43,553 bases of DNA from positions 1 to 43,553 of the forward strand of contig NZ_RQVL01000018.1 in assembly GCF_003992005.1 (NCBI RefSeq). The letters run 5' to 3'. Shown here piece by piece: positions 22,945-31,737 of the stretch (its first letter is position 1; each line of letters begins with the position of its first letter). The translations under genes were made by a program, and so were the position numbers. The DNA is from Veillonella sp. VA139 (GTDB taxonomy: Bacteria; Bacillota; Negativicutes; Veillonellales; Veillonellaceae). The notes below the pieces were generated by a model. The model was given only the letters and a program-made list of their open reading frames with translations. It ran no database searches and was not told the origin of the DNA.

Positions 22945-24457
22945 AAAAATTATGTTTCAAGGAACAAGTTCGAATGTAGGTAAAAGTATTTTAGCTACAG
23001 CAATGTGTCGTATTCTACATAATAAAGGATACAAAACAGTGCCTTTTAAAGCGCAGAATATGGCATTAAACTCCTATGTTACAAAAGCGGGTGATGAAAT
23101 TGGCCGTGCTCAAGTGGCACAAGCAGAAGCAGCCGGGTTAGAACCGATTGTACAGATGAATCCAGTTCTCTTAAAACCTACGGGCAACCAATCTTCACAA
23201 GTGGTGCTCATGGGCAAACCAGTAGGCGTCTATAGTGCTAGAGAATATCACACAAAATACTCCTTATCAGCCTTGGATAAAGTCAAAGAAAGTTTACAAT
23301 ATTTAGATGATAATTTTGATATGATTGTTATTGAAGGTGCTGGTAGCCCTGCAGAAGTCAATTTAAAAGCTAATGATATTGTAAACATGCGTGTTGCCAA
23401 GTTAGCAAAGGCTCCTGTTATGCTGATTGCAGATATTGATCGTGGTGGTGCTATTGCCTCTGTTGTAGGCACATTAGAGTTATTGGAGCCTGATGAAAGA
23501 GATTTGGTAAAAGGGATTATTATCAACAAATTCCGTGGTGACGTAACCTTGTTGCAACCGGCTTTAGATTTTATTGAGCAAAAGACTGGTAAAAAAGTAG
23601 TTGGTGTTGTACCAGCCATAGAAAATCTTGATATTGATGAAGAAGATTCTGTAGCCTTAGAGAGCAAATATAGGGGTGTATCAAAAGAGATTACCATTGC
23701 TGTTATGCAAACTCCTAAAATCTCTAATTTCACAGATTTTGATGCCCTTGCCTATGAACCAGATGTATCTGTACGTTTTGTAAAACAAGGGGAACCGATT
23801 GGACATCCAGACATGGTTATCTTGCCGGGTTCAAAAAATACACTAGCCGATTTAGCATACTTACAAGAACATGGCTATGATAAGGATATCCATGCCTTAG
23901 CAGAAGCTGGTGTTCCAGTGCTAGGCATCTGTGGTGGTAACCAAATGCTAGGGGAAATGCTTTATGATCCAGAAGGGATTGAAGGGGATATTCCTGAACT
24001 GAAGGGCTTAGGTTTACTTCCAACAGCGACAACGATGAAAAGTGAAAAATTAACGCACCAAGTTCGTTTCGATGTAAAAGAATTATCCTTCCTAGGAATT
24101 AACTATACTGGTGAAGATCTTGTGGGCTATGAAATCCATATGGGAGATACACAGCCAGTAGGATTGGGAGAACGTTGTTTCCACATTCAAAAACGCAGTG
24201 ATGCCAAGGTCGATGTAATCGACGGCTTTGTCACTAGCAATGGTCAAGTAATGGGGACCTACATTCACGGCATTCTAGATAATGATGGATTACGTCGCTC
24301 GATCCTCAATGCATTACGGGCGAAAAAAGGATTAGAACCATTGGATATTGTATTCCGCTACTTTGAACATAAAGAAGCTGCCTATAATCGATTAGCTAAG
24401 ATTGTAGAGGAACATTTAGATATGGACTACATTAACTCATTATGGGAGCAAGACTAA
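22937..24457 (+). CDS. cobQ: Cobyric acid synthase (glutamine-hydrolysing)
   Basis: CobQ (CbiP) amidates four carboxyl side chains of adenosylcobyrinic acid diamide to give cobyric acid, with glutamine and ATP. The 506-residue protein has the usual two domains: an N-terminal dethiobiotin-synthetase-like ATPase (FQGTSSNVGKS, then IEGAGSPAEVNL and LIADIDRGGA) and a C-terminal triad glutamine amidotransferase with the nucleophilic Cys in GICGGNQML and the His in TYIHGILDN. The start at 22937 follows GGAGG (22923-22927). Its presence means the organism can handle corrin intermediates and not only complete cobamides. Confidence 0.95.
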   Translation: MAKKIMFQGTSSNVGKSILATAMCRILHNKGYKTVPFKAQNMALNSYVTKAGDEIGRAQVAQAEAAGLEPIVQMNPVLLKPTGNQSSQVVLMGKPVGVYSAREYHTKYSLSALDKVKESLQYLDDNFDMIVIEGAGSPAEVNLKANDIVNMRVAKLAKAPVMLIADIDRGGAIASVVGTLELLEPDERDLVKGIIINKFRGDVTLLQPALDFIEQKTGKKVVGVVPAIENLDIDEEDSVALESKYRGVSKEITIAVMQTPKISNFTDFDALAYEPDVSVRFVKQGEPIGHPDMVILPGSKNTLADLAYLQEHGYDKDIHALAEAGVPVLGICGGNQMLGEMLYDPEGIEGDIPELKGLGLLPTATTMKSEKLTHQVRFDVKELSFLGINYTGEDLVGYEIHMGDTQPVGLGERCFHIQKRSDAKVDVIDGFVTSNGQVMGTYIHGILDNDGLRRSILNALRAKKGLEPLDIVFRYFEHKEAAYNRLAKIVEEHLDMDYINSLWEQD

Positions 24458-25434
24458 TGGAATGGTTTTTGCACCATCTTGTGTATTTCATTCCCCTAGG
24501 AGCCCTAGTAGTGGATACTATGTTTGGGGACCCTAGGAGCAAGTATCATCCAGTGGTATTGATTGGCAATTGTATCTCTTTCTATGAAAGTATTTTGTAC
24601 AAAAAAAATACCTCTGCGAATCATCAAATCTTGTTAGGCATCTCTACAGTTTTGTTAGTATTAATGTCTGTTATGATTGTCGTAACAGGCTTACTGTTCA
24701 TAGGTGGCACAATTCATCCAGTGGCCTATTCCATAGTCTCCTTGTTGTGTCTATATATCTCTATCAGTCCACGATGTTTAGCAGAGGCAGGTATAGAAAT
24801 CGCCAATTTATTACGAAAACAAGATATCCTAGAAGCACGTCGCAAAGTAGGGTGGATTGTAGGCCGTAAAACCAGTGACCTTGATGAAAGTGAAATTACC
24901 CGTGCCACTATTGAAACAGTAGCGGAAAATACTGTAGATGGTATTATTTCGCCTCTATTTTGGTTTGTTTTATTAGGACCCTGGGGAGCCATTGGATACC
25001 GGGCTATCAATACGATGGATTCCATGTTAGGCTATAAAAATGACCGCTATTTATACTTTGGTCGTTTTGCAGCCCGCTTAGATGATGTAGTCAATTATAT
25101 TCCAGCTCGACTTACCTTGGTGTTATTCGTAATCGCCGCCTTCCTATGTGGGAAAGACTGGAAACATGCCTTGCGTATAGCAGCTCGTGATTCTGCTAAA
25201 CATCCGAGTCCCAATGGTGGCTATGCAGAAGCACCAGTGGCAGGGGCTCTACATATTCGTTTAGGTGGTCACAATGTGTACCATGATAAGGTTACATTTC
25301 GTGCCTACATGGGAGATCCTATAGAACCGATGGTGGGGCGCCATATTTATCAAACCATATACTTGATGTATACCGTTTCTATATTAGGTGTTCTGTGCAC
25401 CATGGGTAGTACTTATTTGATTAATCAATGGTAG
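24457..25434 (+). CDS. cbiB: Adenosylcobinamide-phosphate synthase (CbiB/CobD type)
   Basis: CbiB attaches aminopropanol (as its phosphate) to cobyric acid, giving adenosylcobinamide phosphate. The 325-residue membrane protein has hydrophobic segments at the N-terminus, around residues 50-95, and in the last third. Family motifs: DTMFGDPRSKYHPVVLIG, VGRKTSDLDESEITRATIETVAENTVDG, AINTMDSMLGYKNDRY, and PSPNGGYAEAPVAGAL. The ATG at 24457 overlaps the cobQ stop (TAATG) and has GGAG nine bases upstream; an in-frame ATG at 24442 is possible. Its aminopropanol phosphate is made by PduX and CobD encoded downstream. Confidence 0.94.
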   Translation: MEWFLHHLVYFIPLGALVVDTMFGDPRSKYHPVVLIGNCISFYESILYKKNTSANHQILLGISTVLLVLMSVMIVVTGLLFIGGTIHPVAYSIVSLLCLYISISPRCLAEAGIEIANLLRKQDILEARRKVGWIVGRKTSDLDESEITRATIETVAENTVDGIISPLFWFVLLGPWGAIGYRAINTMDSMLGYKNDRYLYFGRFAARLDDVVNYIPARLTLVLFVIAAFLCGKDWKHALRIAARDSAKHPSPNGGYAEAPVAGALHIRLGGHNVYHDKVTFRAYMGDPIEPMVGRHIYQTIYLMYTVSILGVLCTMGSTYLINQW

Positions 25435-25441
25435 GTAACAT

Positions 25442-26179
25442 ATGAAAGGATTTTTCGTAGGATTACAATTTTTAACACGTTTAAAACTTGTGAATCAAAC
25501 AGAATGGAAAGTAGAAGACTTCGGGGCATCCGTTACGTATTTCCCCCTTGTAGGGCTTGTCATCGGTGCGTGTATGTGGGCTTTGTACACCTTGGCGAAT
25601 CCCTATCTTCCTGTATCACTGTTGATGCTCATCTTGGTAATTTTTGAATTTCTATTTACTGGTGGACTTCATGCAGATGGCTTTATGGATACCTGTGATG
25701 GCTTATTTTCTGGTCGTGATCGGGAACGTAAATTAGAGATTATGAAAGACAGCCGTGTAGGCAGTAATGGGGTGGTAGGATTTGTCTTTTTAACGCTTTT
25801 AAAATGGCAATTACTCGTGAATCTACCAACTGTAGTGGTTCCTTTAGTTCTGATAAGTATGCCTATTTTAAGTCGCTATACAATGGTCATTAGCATTCAA
25901 AAGTTTCCGTATGCGAGACCGGAAGGAATTGGCAAATTTTTTGCGGCCAATGCGCCTAAGTATGCCACAGCGGTAGCAACAGTATTGGCATTATTACCAG
26001 TGTTCTGCTATGAATGGTTCTATGTGTATTTATTTGCCATTGCCGTATCTGTGAATCTTATCATTAATTCCTATGTGACAAAACATTTGGGCGGTACTAC
26101 AGGGGATACATACGGGTTTGTATGCGAATTATCGGAGCTTTTCATTATATTGGGAGCTATTATTTTTACTATTCTCTAA
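25442..26179 (+). CDS. cobS: Adenosylcobinamide-GDP ribazoletransferase (cobalamin synthase)
   Basis: CobS joins adenosylcobinamide-GDP to the alpha-riboside phosphate of the lower base, completing the nucleotide loop. It is an integral membrane protein of 245 residues with about six hydrophobic segments. The signature is GGLHADGFMDTCDGLFSGRD (about 78-97), followed by RKLEIMKDSRVGSNGVV, and TGDTYGFVCELSE near the C-terminus; the Asp residues bind the divalent metal. It lies eight bases after cbiB, in the cob operon. The lower base activated elsewhere is not known; cobT is not encoded here. Confidence 0.94.
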   Translation: MKGFFVGLQFLTRLKLVNQTEWKVEDFGASVTYFPLVGLVIGACMWALYTLANPYLPVSLLMLILVIFEFLFTGGLHADGFMDTCDGLFSGRDRERKLEIMKDSRVGSNGVVGFVFLTLLKWQLLVNLPTVVVPLVLISMPILSRYTMVISIQKFPYARPEGIGKFFAANAPKYATAVATVLALLPVFCYEWFYVYLFAIAVSVNLIINSYVTKHLGGTTGDTYGFVCELSELFIILGAIIFTIL

Positions 26180-26197
26180 CTGAAAGGAGGAAGTCAT

Positions 26198-27076
26198 TTG
26201 GCATTCTACGTAAGAACACCTGGCACTTGTGGAGAGTTTATTCAAGGCTCTATCAAAGGGCAGCGATTTCTAGTGACATGTCCTATTAATCGCTATTCCT
26301 ACGCCATTGGTGACGTGCAATATGCACTTCCTCTTTCACCTATATCATTACAGTCAAAGGCCTATCAAGCGTATATAACAGTGCTTGATATTTTGGGAAT
26401 TGATAGAGCAGCATCAAAGCCTGTATATTTACATTCCGATATCTTACAGGGAAAGGGATTGGCATCCAGTAGCGCCGATATTAGCGTAGTCGCTATGGCA
26501 ACCGCCAAAAGTCATGGCTACGATCTCTCCATGGAGCAATTAGCGTCTATCTGTTTATCTATTGAGCCTACAGACGCCCCCTTTTATCCTGGCATTGTAC
26601 AGTTCGATTATTTAAATGGTACTTGTTGTGAATTGTTAGGGACCTGTCCACCCATCCGTATCGTCATGTTTGATGAAGGGGGTACCATTGATACGGTACA
26701 ATTTAATCATCAGCAGAACTTAGATGCCTTAATCGATGAAAAAGAAGAGTTGATGGTAGAAGCTTTAGCAAAATTTAAAGAGGGTATTCAAAAGCATAAT
26801 GTAAAACTTATCGGTGAAGCCTCTACCATTAGTTCTTTTGGGAATCAACGGATTTTGCATAAGTCAAATTTATATGCCTTGCATCAAATTGGGGTAGAAT
26901 GTAACTCTATCGGAACTATTATCGCTCATAGTGGGACTGTACTAGGCTTGTTATTTCCTCCAGATTCACCAAGCATTGTACACTGCTTACAACGAGTAAA
27001 ACAGGAATTGCCAAATCTTACCTTCATGGATATAGTGGAAACTACAAATGAGGGAATTACTTTCATGGAACGATAA
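26198..27076 (+). CDS. pduX: L-threonine kinase, PduX type (GHMP kinase)
   Basis: PduX makes L-threonine O-3-phosphate, the substrate of CobD in cobamide side-chain synthesis. The 292-residue protein has the GHMP pattern: N-terminal RTPGTCGEFIQGSIKGQ, ATP-binding GKGLASSSADISVVAMATA (about 88-106) and a C-terminal segment (GTIIAHSGTVLGLLF). The start is a TTG at 26198, set by AAAGGAGG (26183-26190) seven bases upstream; no ATG is suitably placed. It is followed by cobD after eight bases, and the two reactions are consecutive. The family assignment is firm; the precise substrate is inferred from the neighbours. Confidence 0.9.
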   Translation: MAFYVRTPGTCGEFIQGSIKGQRFLVTCPINRYSYAIGDVQYALPLSPISLQSKAYQAYITVLDILGIDRAASKPVYLHSDILQGKGLASSSADISVVAMATAKSHGYDLSMEQLASICLSIEPTDAPFYPGIVQFDYLNGTCCELLGTCPPIRIVMFDEGGTIDTVQFNHQQNLDALIDEKEELMVEALAKFKEGIQKHNVKLIGEASTISSFGNQRILHKSNLYALHQIGVECNSIGTIIAHSGTVLGLLFPPDSPSIVHCLQRVKQELPNLTFMDIVETTNEGITFMER

Positions 27077-27084
27077 AGGAGCCT

Positions 27085-28191
27085 ATGATGGTGAAAACAA
27101 TGAATGTACATGGTGGCAACGTACATAAAGCGAGCCGAATATTACAGACTTCCTTAGATCAAATTCTAGATTTTAGTGCCAATATTAATCCATTAGGGAT
27201 GAGTGCTAAGGGGATAGATGCCGTGAATGACGCATTACACGATGTCATTCATTATCCCGATCCAGATATGACACATCTTTTTTCCATCACTTCTGAACTA
27301 TGGGATATGCCTAAGGAATGCATTGCCTTTGGGAATGGGGCGGCCGAATTAATTTATGCCATCTGTCGATTACCTGAGATAACAGGGGTCTACGTGCCCG
27401 CGCCAGGATTTTCCGAATACAGTCATGGCGCTAAGTCTTGTGGATTACCTATAACAGAATACAAATTGCACTTTGATGCGGAGCTATTTAGATTTTCCTA
27501 CGATATAGACCACATGCTACAAGACCTAAAGCAAAGTACACACCAACTAGTATATATTGGCAATCCCAATAATCCATGTGGAACATTATGGACAGATCGA
27601 GGACCAGAGATATTTGATGTATGCCAAGAGAATGGACATTATCTTGTTTTTGATGAATCTTTCATCGACTTTTTAGGTTCTACCTATTCTATGCGAAACT
27701 ATGTGAGAGACTACGACAATGTAATCATTGTCCATTCCTTAACTAAGTTTTATGCTGTTCCAGGCTTACGCATTGGTGCCATGATGGCAAATCCTAAGGT
27801 CATAGAAACTATCAAAGGATGCATTCCAGCTTGGTCTGTCAATCATTTGGCGCAGGTATACAGTGAACAAGCCCTACAGGATACGGCTTATAGAAAGGAG
27901 TCTCTCCGTCTATTAGAAACTGAAAAAGAATGGTTCTATAAGGAACTTTCACAGATAGAAAGTATCCGTATGGTAAAACCTTCTGTGAATTATATATTGG
28001 GTCACTTAGATGACAGGTATTCTTTAGAGGATATGATACAATTTTTATATGAACAATCCATTTTGATTCGAGATTGTTCTCACTACACAGGGCTAGGTTC
28101 CAATTGGTTCCGAGTGGCTGTGAAGGATAGAGATAAAAACGAAATCCTGATAAACACATTACGTAAGTATATTCAACACAATAGGAGATAG
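27085..28191 (+). CDS. cobD: Threonine-phosphate decarboxylase
   Basis: CobD decarboxylates threonine phosphate to (R)-1-amino-2-propanol phosphate, used by CbiB. It is a 368-residue PLP enzyme of aminotransferase fold I: HGGNVHKASR and DFSANINPLG at the N-terminus, GNGAAELIYAICR, GNPNNPCGTLW, FDESFIDF with the PLP-ring Asp, and the Schiff-base Lys221 in SLTKFYAVPGLRIG. These match CobD better than histidinol-phosphate aminotransferase, and the position right after pduX supports it. AAAGGAG (27075-27081) precedes the first ATG codons; the ATG at 27088 is an equally possible start. Confidence 0.92.
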   Translation: MMVKTMNVHGGNVHKASRILQTSLDQILDFSANINPLGMSAKGIDAVNDALHDVIHYPDPDMTHLFSITSELWDMPKECIAFGNGAAELIYAICRLPEITGVYVPAPGFSEYSHGAKSCGLPITEYKLHFDAELFRFSYDIDHMLQDLKQSTHQLVYIGNPNNPCGTLWTDRGPEIFDVCQENGHYLVFDESFIDFLGSTYSMRNYVRDYDNVIIVHSLTKFYAVPGLRIGAMMANPKVIETIKGCIPAWSVNHLAQVYSEQALQDTAYRKESLRLLETEKEWFYKELSQIESIRMVKPSVNYILGHLDDRYSLEDMIQFLYEQSILIRDCSHYTGLGSNWFRVAVKDRDKNEILINTLRKYIQHNRR

Positions 28192-28192
28192 A

Positions 28193-28837
28193 ATGATACA
28201 AATTTACTTTGTTCGCCACGGTGAAACCGACTGGAATCACTTAGGTAAACACCAAGGATTTAGCGATATACCATTAAATGAAACGGGGTTAGCTCAAGCA
28301 GCTGATGTAGGAGAGGCCCTACGAGATGTGCATTTTGATAGAGCTATCGTTTCAGATTTAGTGCGCGCCAGAGTGACAGGAGAAGAGATCTTAAAAGGTC
28401 GATACATTCCTACTACTTTTACCGAAGCATTGCGTGAAATTAACTTCGGTGACTGGGAAAGCTTAACATATTCTGAGATTAATGAACGTTGGCCTGGCCA
28501 AATTGAAGCCATCTATGAGGACCCATCAGGAAAACCAATCCCTAATGGAGAAACAGTAGAAATGGTGCAAGAACGTGCTTATACTCGTTTATTAGAAGAG
28601 TTAGCGCGTATGGAGGATGGTGAGCGGTTATTGGTAGTTTGTCACGGAGGAACCATACGCACATTATTATGTGCATTAACGGGTATTCCATTGAATTGTT
28701 TATGGCGGTTAGCACAGGGGAATACAGCCGTTAGTGTGGTGGATTTCTGGGGTGACCAATCTCCTTATAATCGTATTTGTATATTAAATGATACATCTCA
28801 TACTCATGTGAGAGAAGGTGGTTACGGTGAGGATTGA
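28193..28837 (+). CDS. cobC: Histidine phosphatase family protein, CobC-like alpha-ribazole phosphatase
   Basis: A 214-residue member of the phosphoglycerate mutase-like histidine phosphatases. The catalytic RHGET is at residues 8-12 (FVRHGETDW), the second motif lies in LREINFGDWE (with catalytic Glu/Asp region) and the second His in VVCHGGTIRTLL. In cobamide synthesis CobC removes the phosphate from alpha-ribazole or cobalamin 5'-phosphate. The assignment to CobC rests on its place at the end of the cob operon, one base after cobD; other phosphatase activities are possible. It overlaps the next gene, an rsuA-type pseudouridine synthase. Confidence 0.82.
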   Translation: MIQIYFVRHGETDWNHLGKHQGFSDIPLNETGLAQAADVGEALRDVHFDRAIVSDLVRARVTGEEILKGRYIPTTFTEALREINFGDWESLTYSEINERWPGQIEAIYEDPSGKPIPNGETVEMVQERAYTRLLEELARMEDGERLLVVCHGGTIRTLLCALTGIPLNCLWRLAQGNTAVSVVDFWGDQSPYNRICILNDTSHTHVREGGYGED

Positions 28838-29552
28838 TAAATTTTTAGCCCATAAGGCTTTTGGTACAAGAAAAGAAGTGCATGATTTAATCAAAAAGGG
28901 TCTTGTAAAGGTAAATGATAGTATTGTTAAGAAAAAAGATATGCATATCACTCCCGATGTAGATGTGGTTACGGTTCAAGATCAAGTTGTACAAGCACAA
29001 TTGGAATATCATATTAAATTTCACAAACCAGCTGGATACGTAACAGCCGTCGAAGATCCTGTAGAACCTACTATTATGGAGTTACTCCCTGAAGAGTTTC
29101 AAACTTTGAAAGTATTTCCTGTAGGACGGCTCGATAAAGATACAGAAGGGTTGTTATTATTAACCAATGATGGTCCTTGGGCACACAAGATTATCCATGG
29201 TAAAAAGAATATTGGAAAGACCTATTACGTAGAATATAGTGGCACCTTGTCCGACGAAGGTATTCTTCGTATACAAGAAGGTATGCTATTAGGGGATGGT
29301 ACAGAATGTAAACCAGCACAATTAATTCTTCACAATGATGAGGACGTGATAAGTGAGTCGGGTGAACTTATTCACTCCTGTGAGTTGACGATTTACGAAG
29401 GAAAATATCATCTAGTGAAACGTATGATTAGTGCCTGTGGTGGAACAGTAACGTATTTACAACGAATTGCTATTGATAGCATTACACTTGATTCTATTGA
29501 AGAAGTGGGAGCTTTTACAGATTTAACAGACGAAGAAAAAGAAATTGTTTAA
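28827..29552 (+). CDS. rsuA: 16S rRNA pseudouridine synthase, RsuA family
   Basis: The 241-residue protein converts a uridine in 16S rRNA (U516 in E. coli RsuA) to pseudouridine. It has an N-terminal S4 RNA-binding domain (RIDKFLAHKAFGTRKEVHDL, about 1-60) and the catalytic core with GRLDKDTEGLLLLTNDG, where Asp is the nucleophile, then GKTYYVEY and EGKYHLVKRM. The open frame has a GTG at 28818, but GAAGGTGG (28814-28821) fits the GTG at 28827, giving the family-typical MRIDKFLAH. It overlaps the phosphatase gene by 11 bases. The target site itself is inferred from family. Confidence 0.9.
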   Translation: MRIDKFLAHKAFGTRKEVHDLIKKGLVKVNDSIVKKKDMHITPDVDVVTVQDQVVQAQLEYHIKFHKPAGYVTAVEDPVEPTIMELLPEEFQTLKVFPVGRLDKDTEGLLLLTNDGPWAHKIIHGKKNIGKTYYVEYSGTLSDEGILRIQEGMLLGDGTECKPAQLILHNDEDVISESGELIHSCELTIYEGKYHLVKRMISACGGTVTYLQRIAIDSITLDSIEEVGAFTDLTDEEKEIV

Positions 29553-29567
29553 TCGAATCTATTCAAT

Positions 29568-29597
29568 TTGTCATAACTATGCATTATATGGTATCAT
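29568..29597 (+). promoter_or_regulatory. Putative promoter of pepP-efp
   Basis: TTGTCA (29568-29573) and TATCAT (29592-29597) with an 18-base spacer lie 30 bases ahead of pepP, in the only gap of this block (29553-29626). Confidence 0.45.
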
Positions 29598-29626
29598 TAG
29601 TTGATGCTTTTTAAGGAGGCGAGACG

Positions 29627-30697
29627 ATGAATGGATTAGTCGCTTTGCAAGCATTCCTAACAGAAGAAACATATGGGGGTGCCATCCTCATAAGCCCTAT
29701 TAATTTACATTATTTTGCAGGGTTTACAGGGACTACAGGAGTGGCTTTTGTAACACCTAATAAAGCCTATATGATAACGGATAGTCGTTATACAGAACAG
29801 GCTAAAGAACAATGTGAAGGGTATGAAGTCATCCAATATGCTGGTGATGTGTATGATACGATTAAGAATATACTAGATTCATCCAACATTGCGCTAACCA
29901 CATGTTGCTTTGAAGGAAATTATATGAGTGTTGATGCATTTCAAAAAGTTTGTGATACATTAAACGAAACAGAATTTTTATCCTTTGACTTTGCTAGTCT
30001 TCGTATGGTAAAACGTGAAGATGAACTACAGTGTTTACGACAAGCCTTTCGCATTGCTGATGAATCATTTGCAGCCATGTTGCCACAACTACAGGTGGGG
30101 ATGACTGAAAATGAAGCTCGTATTATTTTAGAAACAGAAATGTTAAAACGTGGTTCTAGAGAGCCGTCTTTTACAACTATTGTAGCATCGGGATATCGTT
30201 CTAGTATGCCTCATGGGGTAGCTAGTGATAAAGTGATGGAACGAGGCGATTTTGTTACCTTTGACTTTGGTGCTATGTATAGCGGATATCACTCTGATAT
30301 GACACGAACCATTGTGTTAGGTAAGGCTAGTGATGAACAAAAGAAACTCTATTCTATCGTACTAGAAGCACAAACTCGAGGGGTTGCTTTCATTAAAGAA
30401 GGCGTTACCGGTGCTGAAGTAGATGCAGTATGTAGAAATTATATTAAAGAACAAGGTTATGGCTCTAATTTTGGTCATGGTACGGGACATGGTGTTGGTT
30501 TAGATATCCATGAATTGCCTGTGGCATCGCCCAAATCAAAAGATGTATTAACTGAGAATATGGTAGTTACTGTAGAACCTGGTATATATATAGCAGGTCA
30601 TATGGGATTGCGTATTGAAGATACAGTTATAGTTACTAAGGAGGGCTGTGAAAGACTCACAAAAACTCCTAAAGATTTAATAGAACTAGATGTGTAA
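29627..30697 (+). CDS. pepP: Xaa-Pro aminopeptidase (M24 family)
   Basis: PepP removes N-terminal residues that precede proline. The 356-residue protein has the creatinase-type N-terminal domain (about 1-125, with [11 protein letters not shown] and [12 protein letters not shown]) and the pita-bread metal domain: [17 protein letters not shown] holds the two Asp ligands, [15 protein letters not shown] the His, and [10 protein letters not shown] and LRIEDTV the two Glu ligands. AAGGAGG lies close ahead of the ATG. It precedes efp by 14 bases, the conserved pepP-efp order of Firmicutes. Confidence 0.93.
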   Translation: MNGLVALQAFLTEETYGGAILISPINLHYFAGFTGTTGVAFVTPNKAYMITDSRYTEQAKEQCEGYEVIQYAGDVYDTIKNILDSSNIALTTCCFEGNYMSVDAFQKVCDTLNETEFLSFDFASLRMVKREDELQCLRQAFRIADESFAAMLPQLQVGMTENEARIILETEMLKRGSREPSFTTIVASGYRSSMPHGVASDKVMERGDFVTFDFGAMYSGYHSDMTRTIVLGKASDEQKKLYSIVLEAQTRGVAFIKEGVTGAEVDAVCRNYIKEQGYGSNFGHGTGHGVGLDIHELPVASPKSKDVLTENMVVTVEPGIYIAGHMGLRIEDTVIVTKEGCERLTKTPKDLIELDV

Positions 30698-30711
30698 TGG
30701 AGGGATTTACA

Positions 30712-31269
30712 ATGATTTCCAGTAATGATTTTCGTCCAGGCGTAACTGTCGAACTTGACGGTAATGTATGGCAAGTAGTTGACTTTCAACATGTTAAACC
30801 AGGTAAAGGTGCGGCTTTCGTACGTGCTAAATTAAAAAACCTACAAACAGGTGCTGTAGTAGAACGTACGTTTAATGCTGGTGAAAAAGTGCCAAAAGCT
30901 CATGTTGATCGTCGTCGTATGCAATACCTATATGAATCTGATGGAGCATATACTTTCATGGATAATGAAACATATGACCAAATTGAGTTAACAATTGACC
31001 AATTAGGTGATGCTAAAAACTTCTTATTAGAAAATATGGAAGTATCCATTATGTTCTTCCAAGGCATTGTAATCGGTATCGACTTGCCTGTAGCTGTTGA
31101 GTTACGTGTAGTTGAAACTGACCCTGGTATCCGTGGCGATACTGCAACTGGTGGTAATAAACCTGCTACATTAGAAACAGGTTATGTTGTAAAAGTACCT
31201 TTATTCATCGAAGTAGACGATGTATTGCGTGTTGATACACGTACTGGACAATATATTGAACGTGCTTAA
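30712..31269 (+). CDS. efp: Elongation factor P
   Basis: EF-P enters stalled ribosomes and promotes peptide bonds at polyproline stretches. The length, 185 residues, is exact for the family. Three beta-barrel domains are present; the tip of the first has Lys32 in [16 protein letters not shown], the position modified in Bacillus subtilis (5-aminopentanolylation), while the E. coli beta-lysylation acts on K34. The C-terminal signature [12 protein letters not shown]-like block is [26 protein letters not shown] (30699-30704) selects the ATG at 30712. It is followed by a strong terminator (31313-31356). Confidence 0.95.
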   Translation: MISSNDFRPGVTVELDGNVWQVVDFQHVKPGKGAAFVRAKLKNLQTGAVVERTFNAGEKVPKAHVDRRRMQYLYESDGAYTFMDNETYDQIELTIDQLGDAKNFLLENMEVSIMFFQGIVIGIDLPVAVELRVVETDPGIRGDTATGGNKPATLETGYVVKVPLFIEVDDVLRVDTRTGQYIERA

Positions 31270-31278
31270 ACCACAGAT

Positions 31279-31308
31279 TTGATCTTTTAACAACTAGTAT
31301 AGTATTGT
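31279..31308 (+). promoter_or_regulatory. Possible promoter of the asp23-nusB operon
   Basis: TTGATC (31279-31284) and TATTGT (31303-31308) are 18 bases apart. A transcript from here would start at about 31315, inside the left arm of the efp terminator hairpin, so the hairpin may be truncated for transcripts from this promoter. Weak match. Confidence 0.3.
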
Positions 31309-31312
31309 AATT

Positions 31313-31356
31313 AAAAGCATTTGTTGACCTGTGGTAGGACGACAAATGCTTTTTTT
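31313..31356 (+). terminator. Terminator after efp, directly before asp23
   Basis: AAAAGCATTTGTTG (31313-31326) pairs with CGACAAATGCTTTT (31340-31353) in a 14-bp stem with one G-U pair and a 13-base loop; the T-run continues to 31356. The asp23 start lies only ten bases further. CTGTGGT in the loop (31329-31335) is complementary to ACCACAG (31270-31276) just after the efp stop, which could form a pseudoknot. Confidence 0.85.
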
Positions 31357-31365
31357 GGTAAATAT

Positions 31366-31728
31366 ATGGAAGATAATCGCTTTTTTGAAGGACTGATACA
31401 GTTCGATCATTCTGTTTATGAAATGATTGCTACCATGACAGCATTAGAAACTAAAGGTGTTGCGGGTATGAGTACAACATTTGGGGATACAGTCAGTAGC
31501 TTATTTGGTAGAAAAAATGCCATGGAAGGTGTAAAAGTACAAGTTTTGGAAGATGGTTCATTACAAGTATCTCTACATATTGCCGTGTATTATGGATATC
31601 GGGTTCCAGATATTGCATTACGTTTACAAGAACGAGTGAAAAGTGCTCTTGTATCTATGGCAGATGCTACTGTAAACAATGTTGATATTTATGTGCAAGA
31701 TATTATTTTTGAAAGTACCATATCATAG
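31366..31728 (+). CDS. Asp23/Gls24 family envelope stress protein, first copy
   Basis: A 120-residue protein whose central and C-terminal parts show the Asp23 pattern: VKVQVLEDGSLQVSLHIAVYYGYRVPDIALRLQERVKSAL, then VNNVDIYVQDIIFE. Family members (Asp23, Gls24, YqhY) are small proteins linked to envelope stress; YqhY in Bacillus is encoded near nusB and linked to acetyl-CoA carboxylase. The ATG at 31366 is chosen because the only in-frame codons upstream lie inside the terminator; the ribosome site is weak. It is followed after nine bases by a second family member. Confidence 0.8.
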   Translation: MEDNRFFEGLIQFDHSVYEMIATMTALETKGVAGMSTTFGDTVSSLFGRKNAMEGVKVQVLEDGSLQVSLHIAVYYGYRVPDIALRLQERVKSALVSMADATVNNVDIYVQDIIFESTIS

Positions 31729-31737
31729 GGGATTTGT

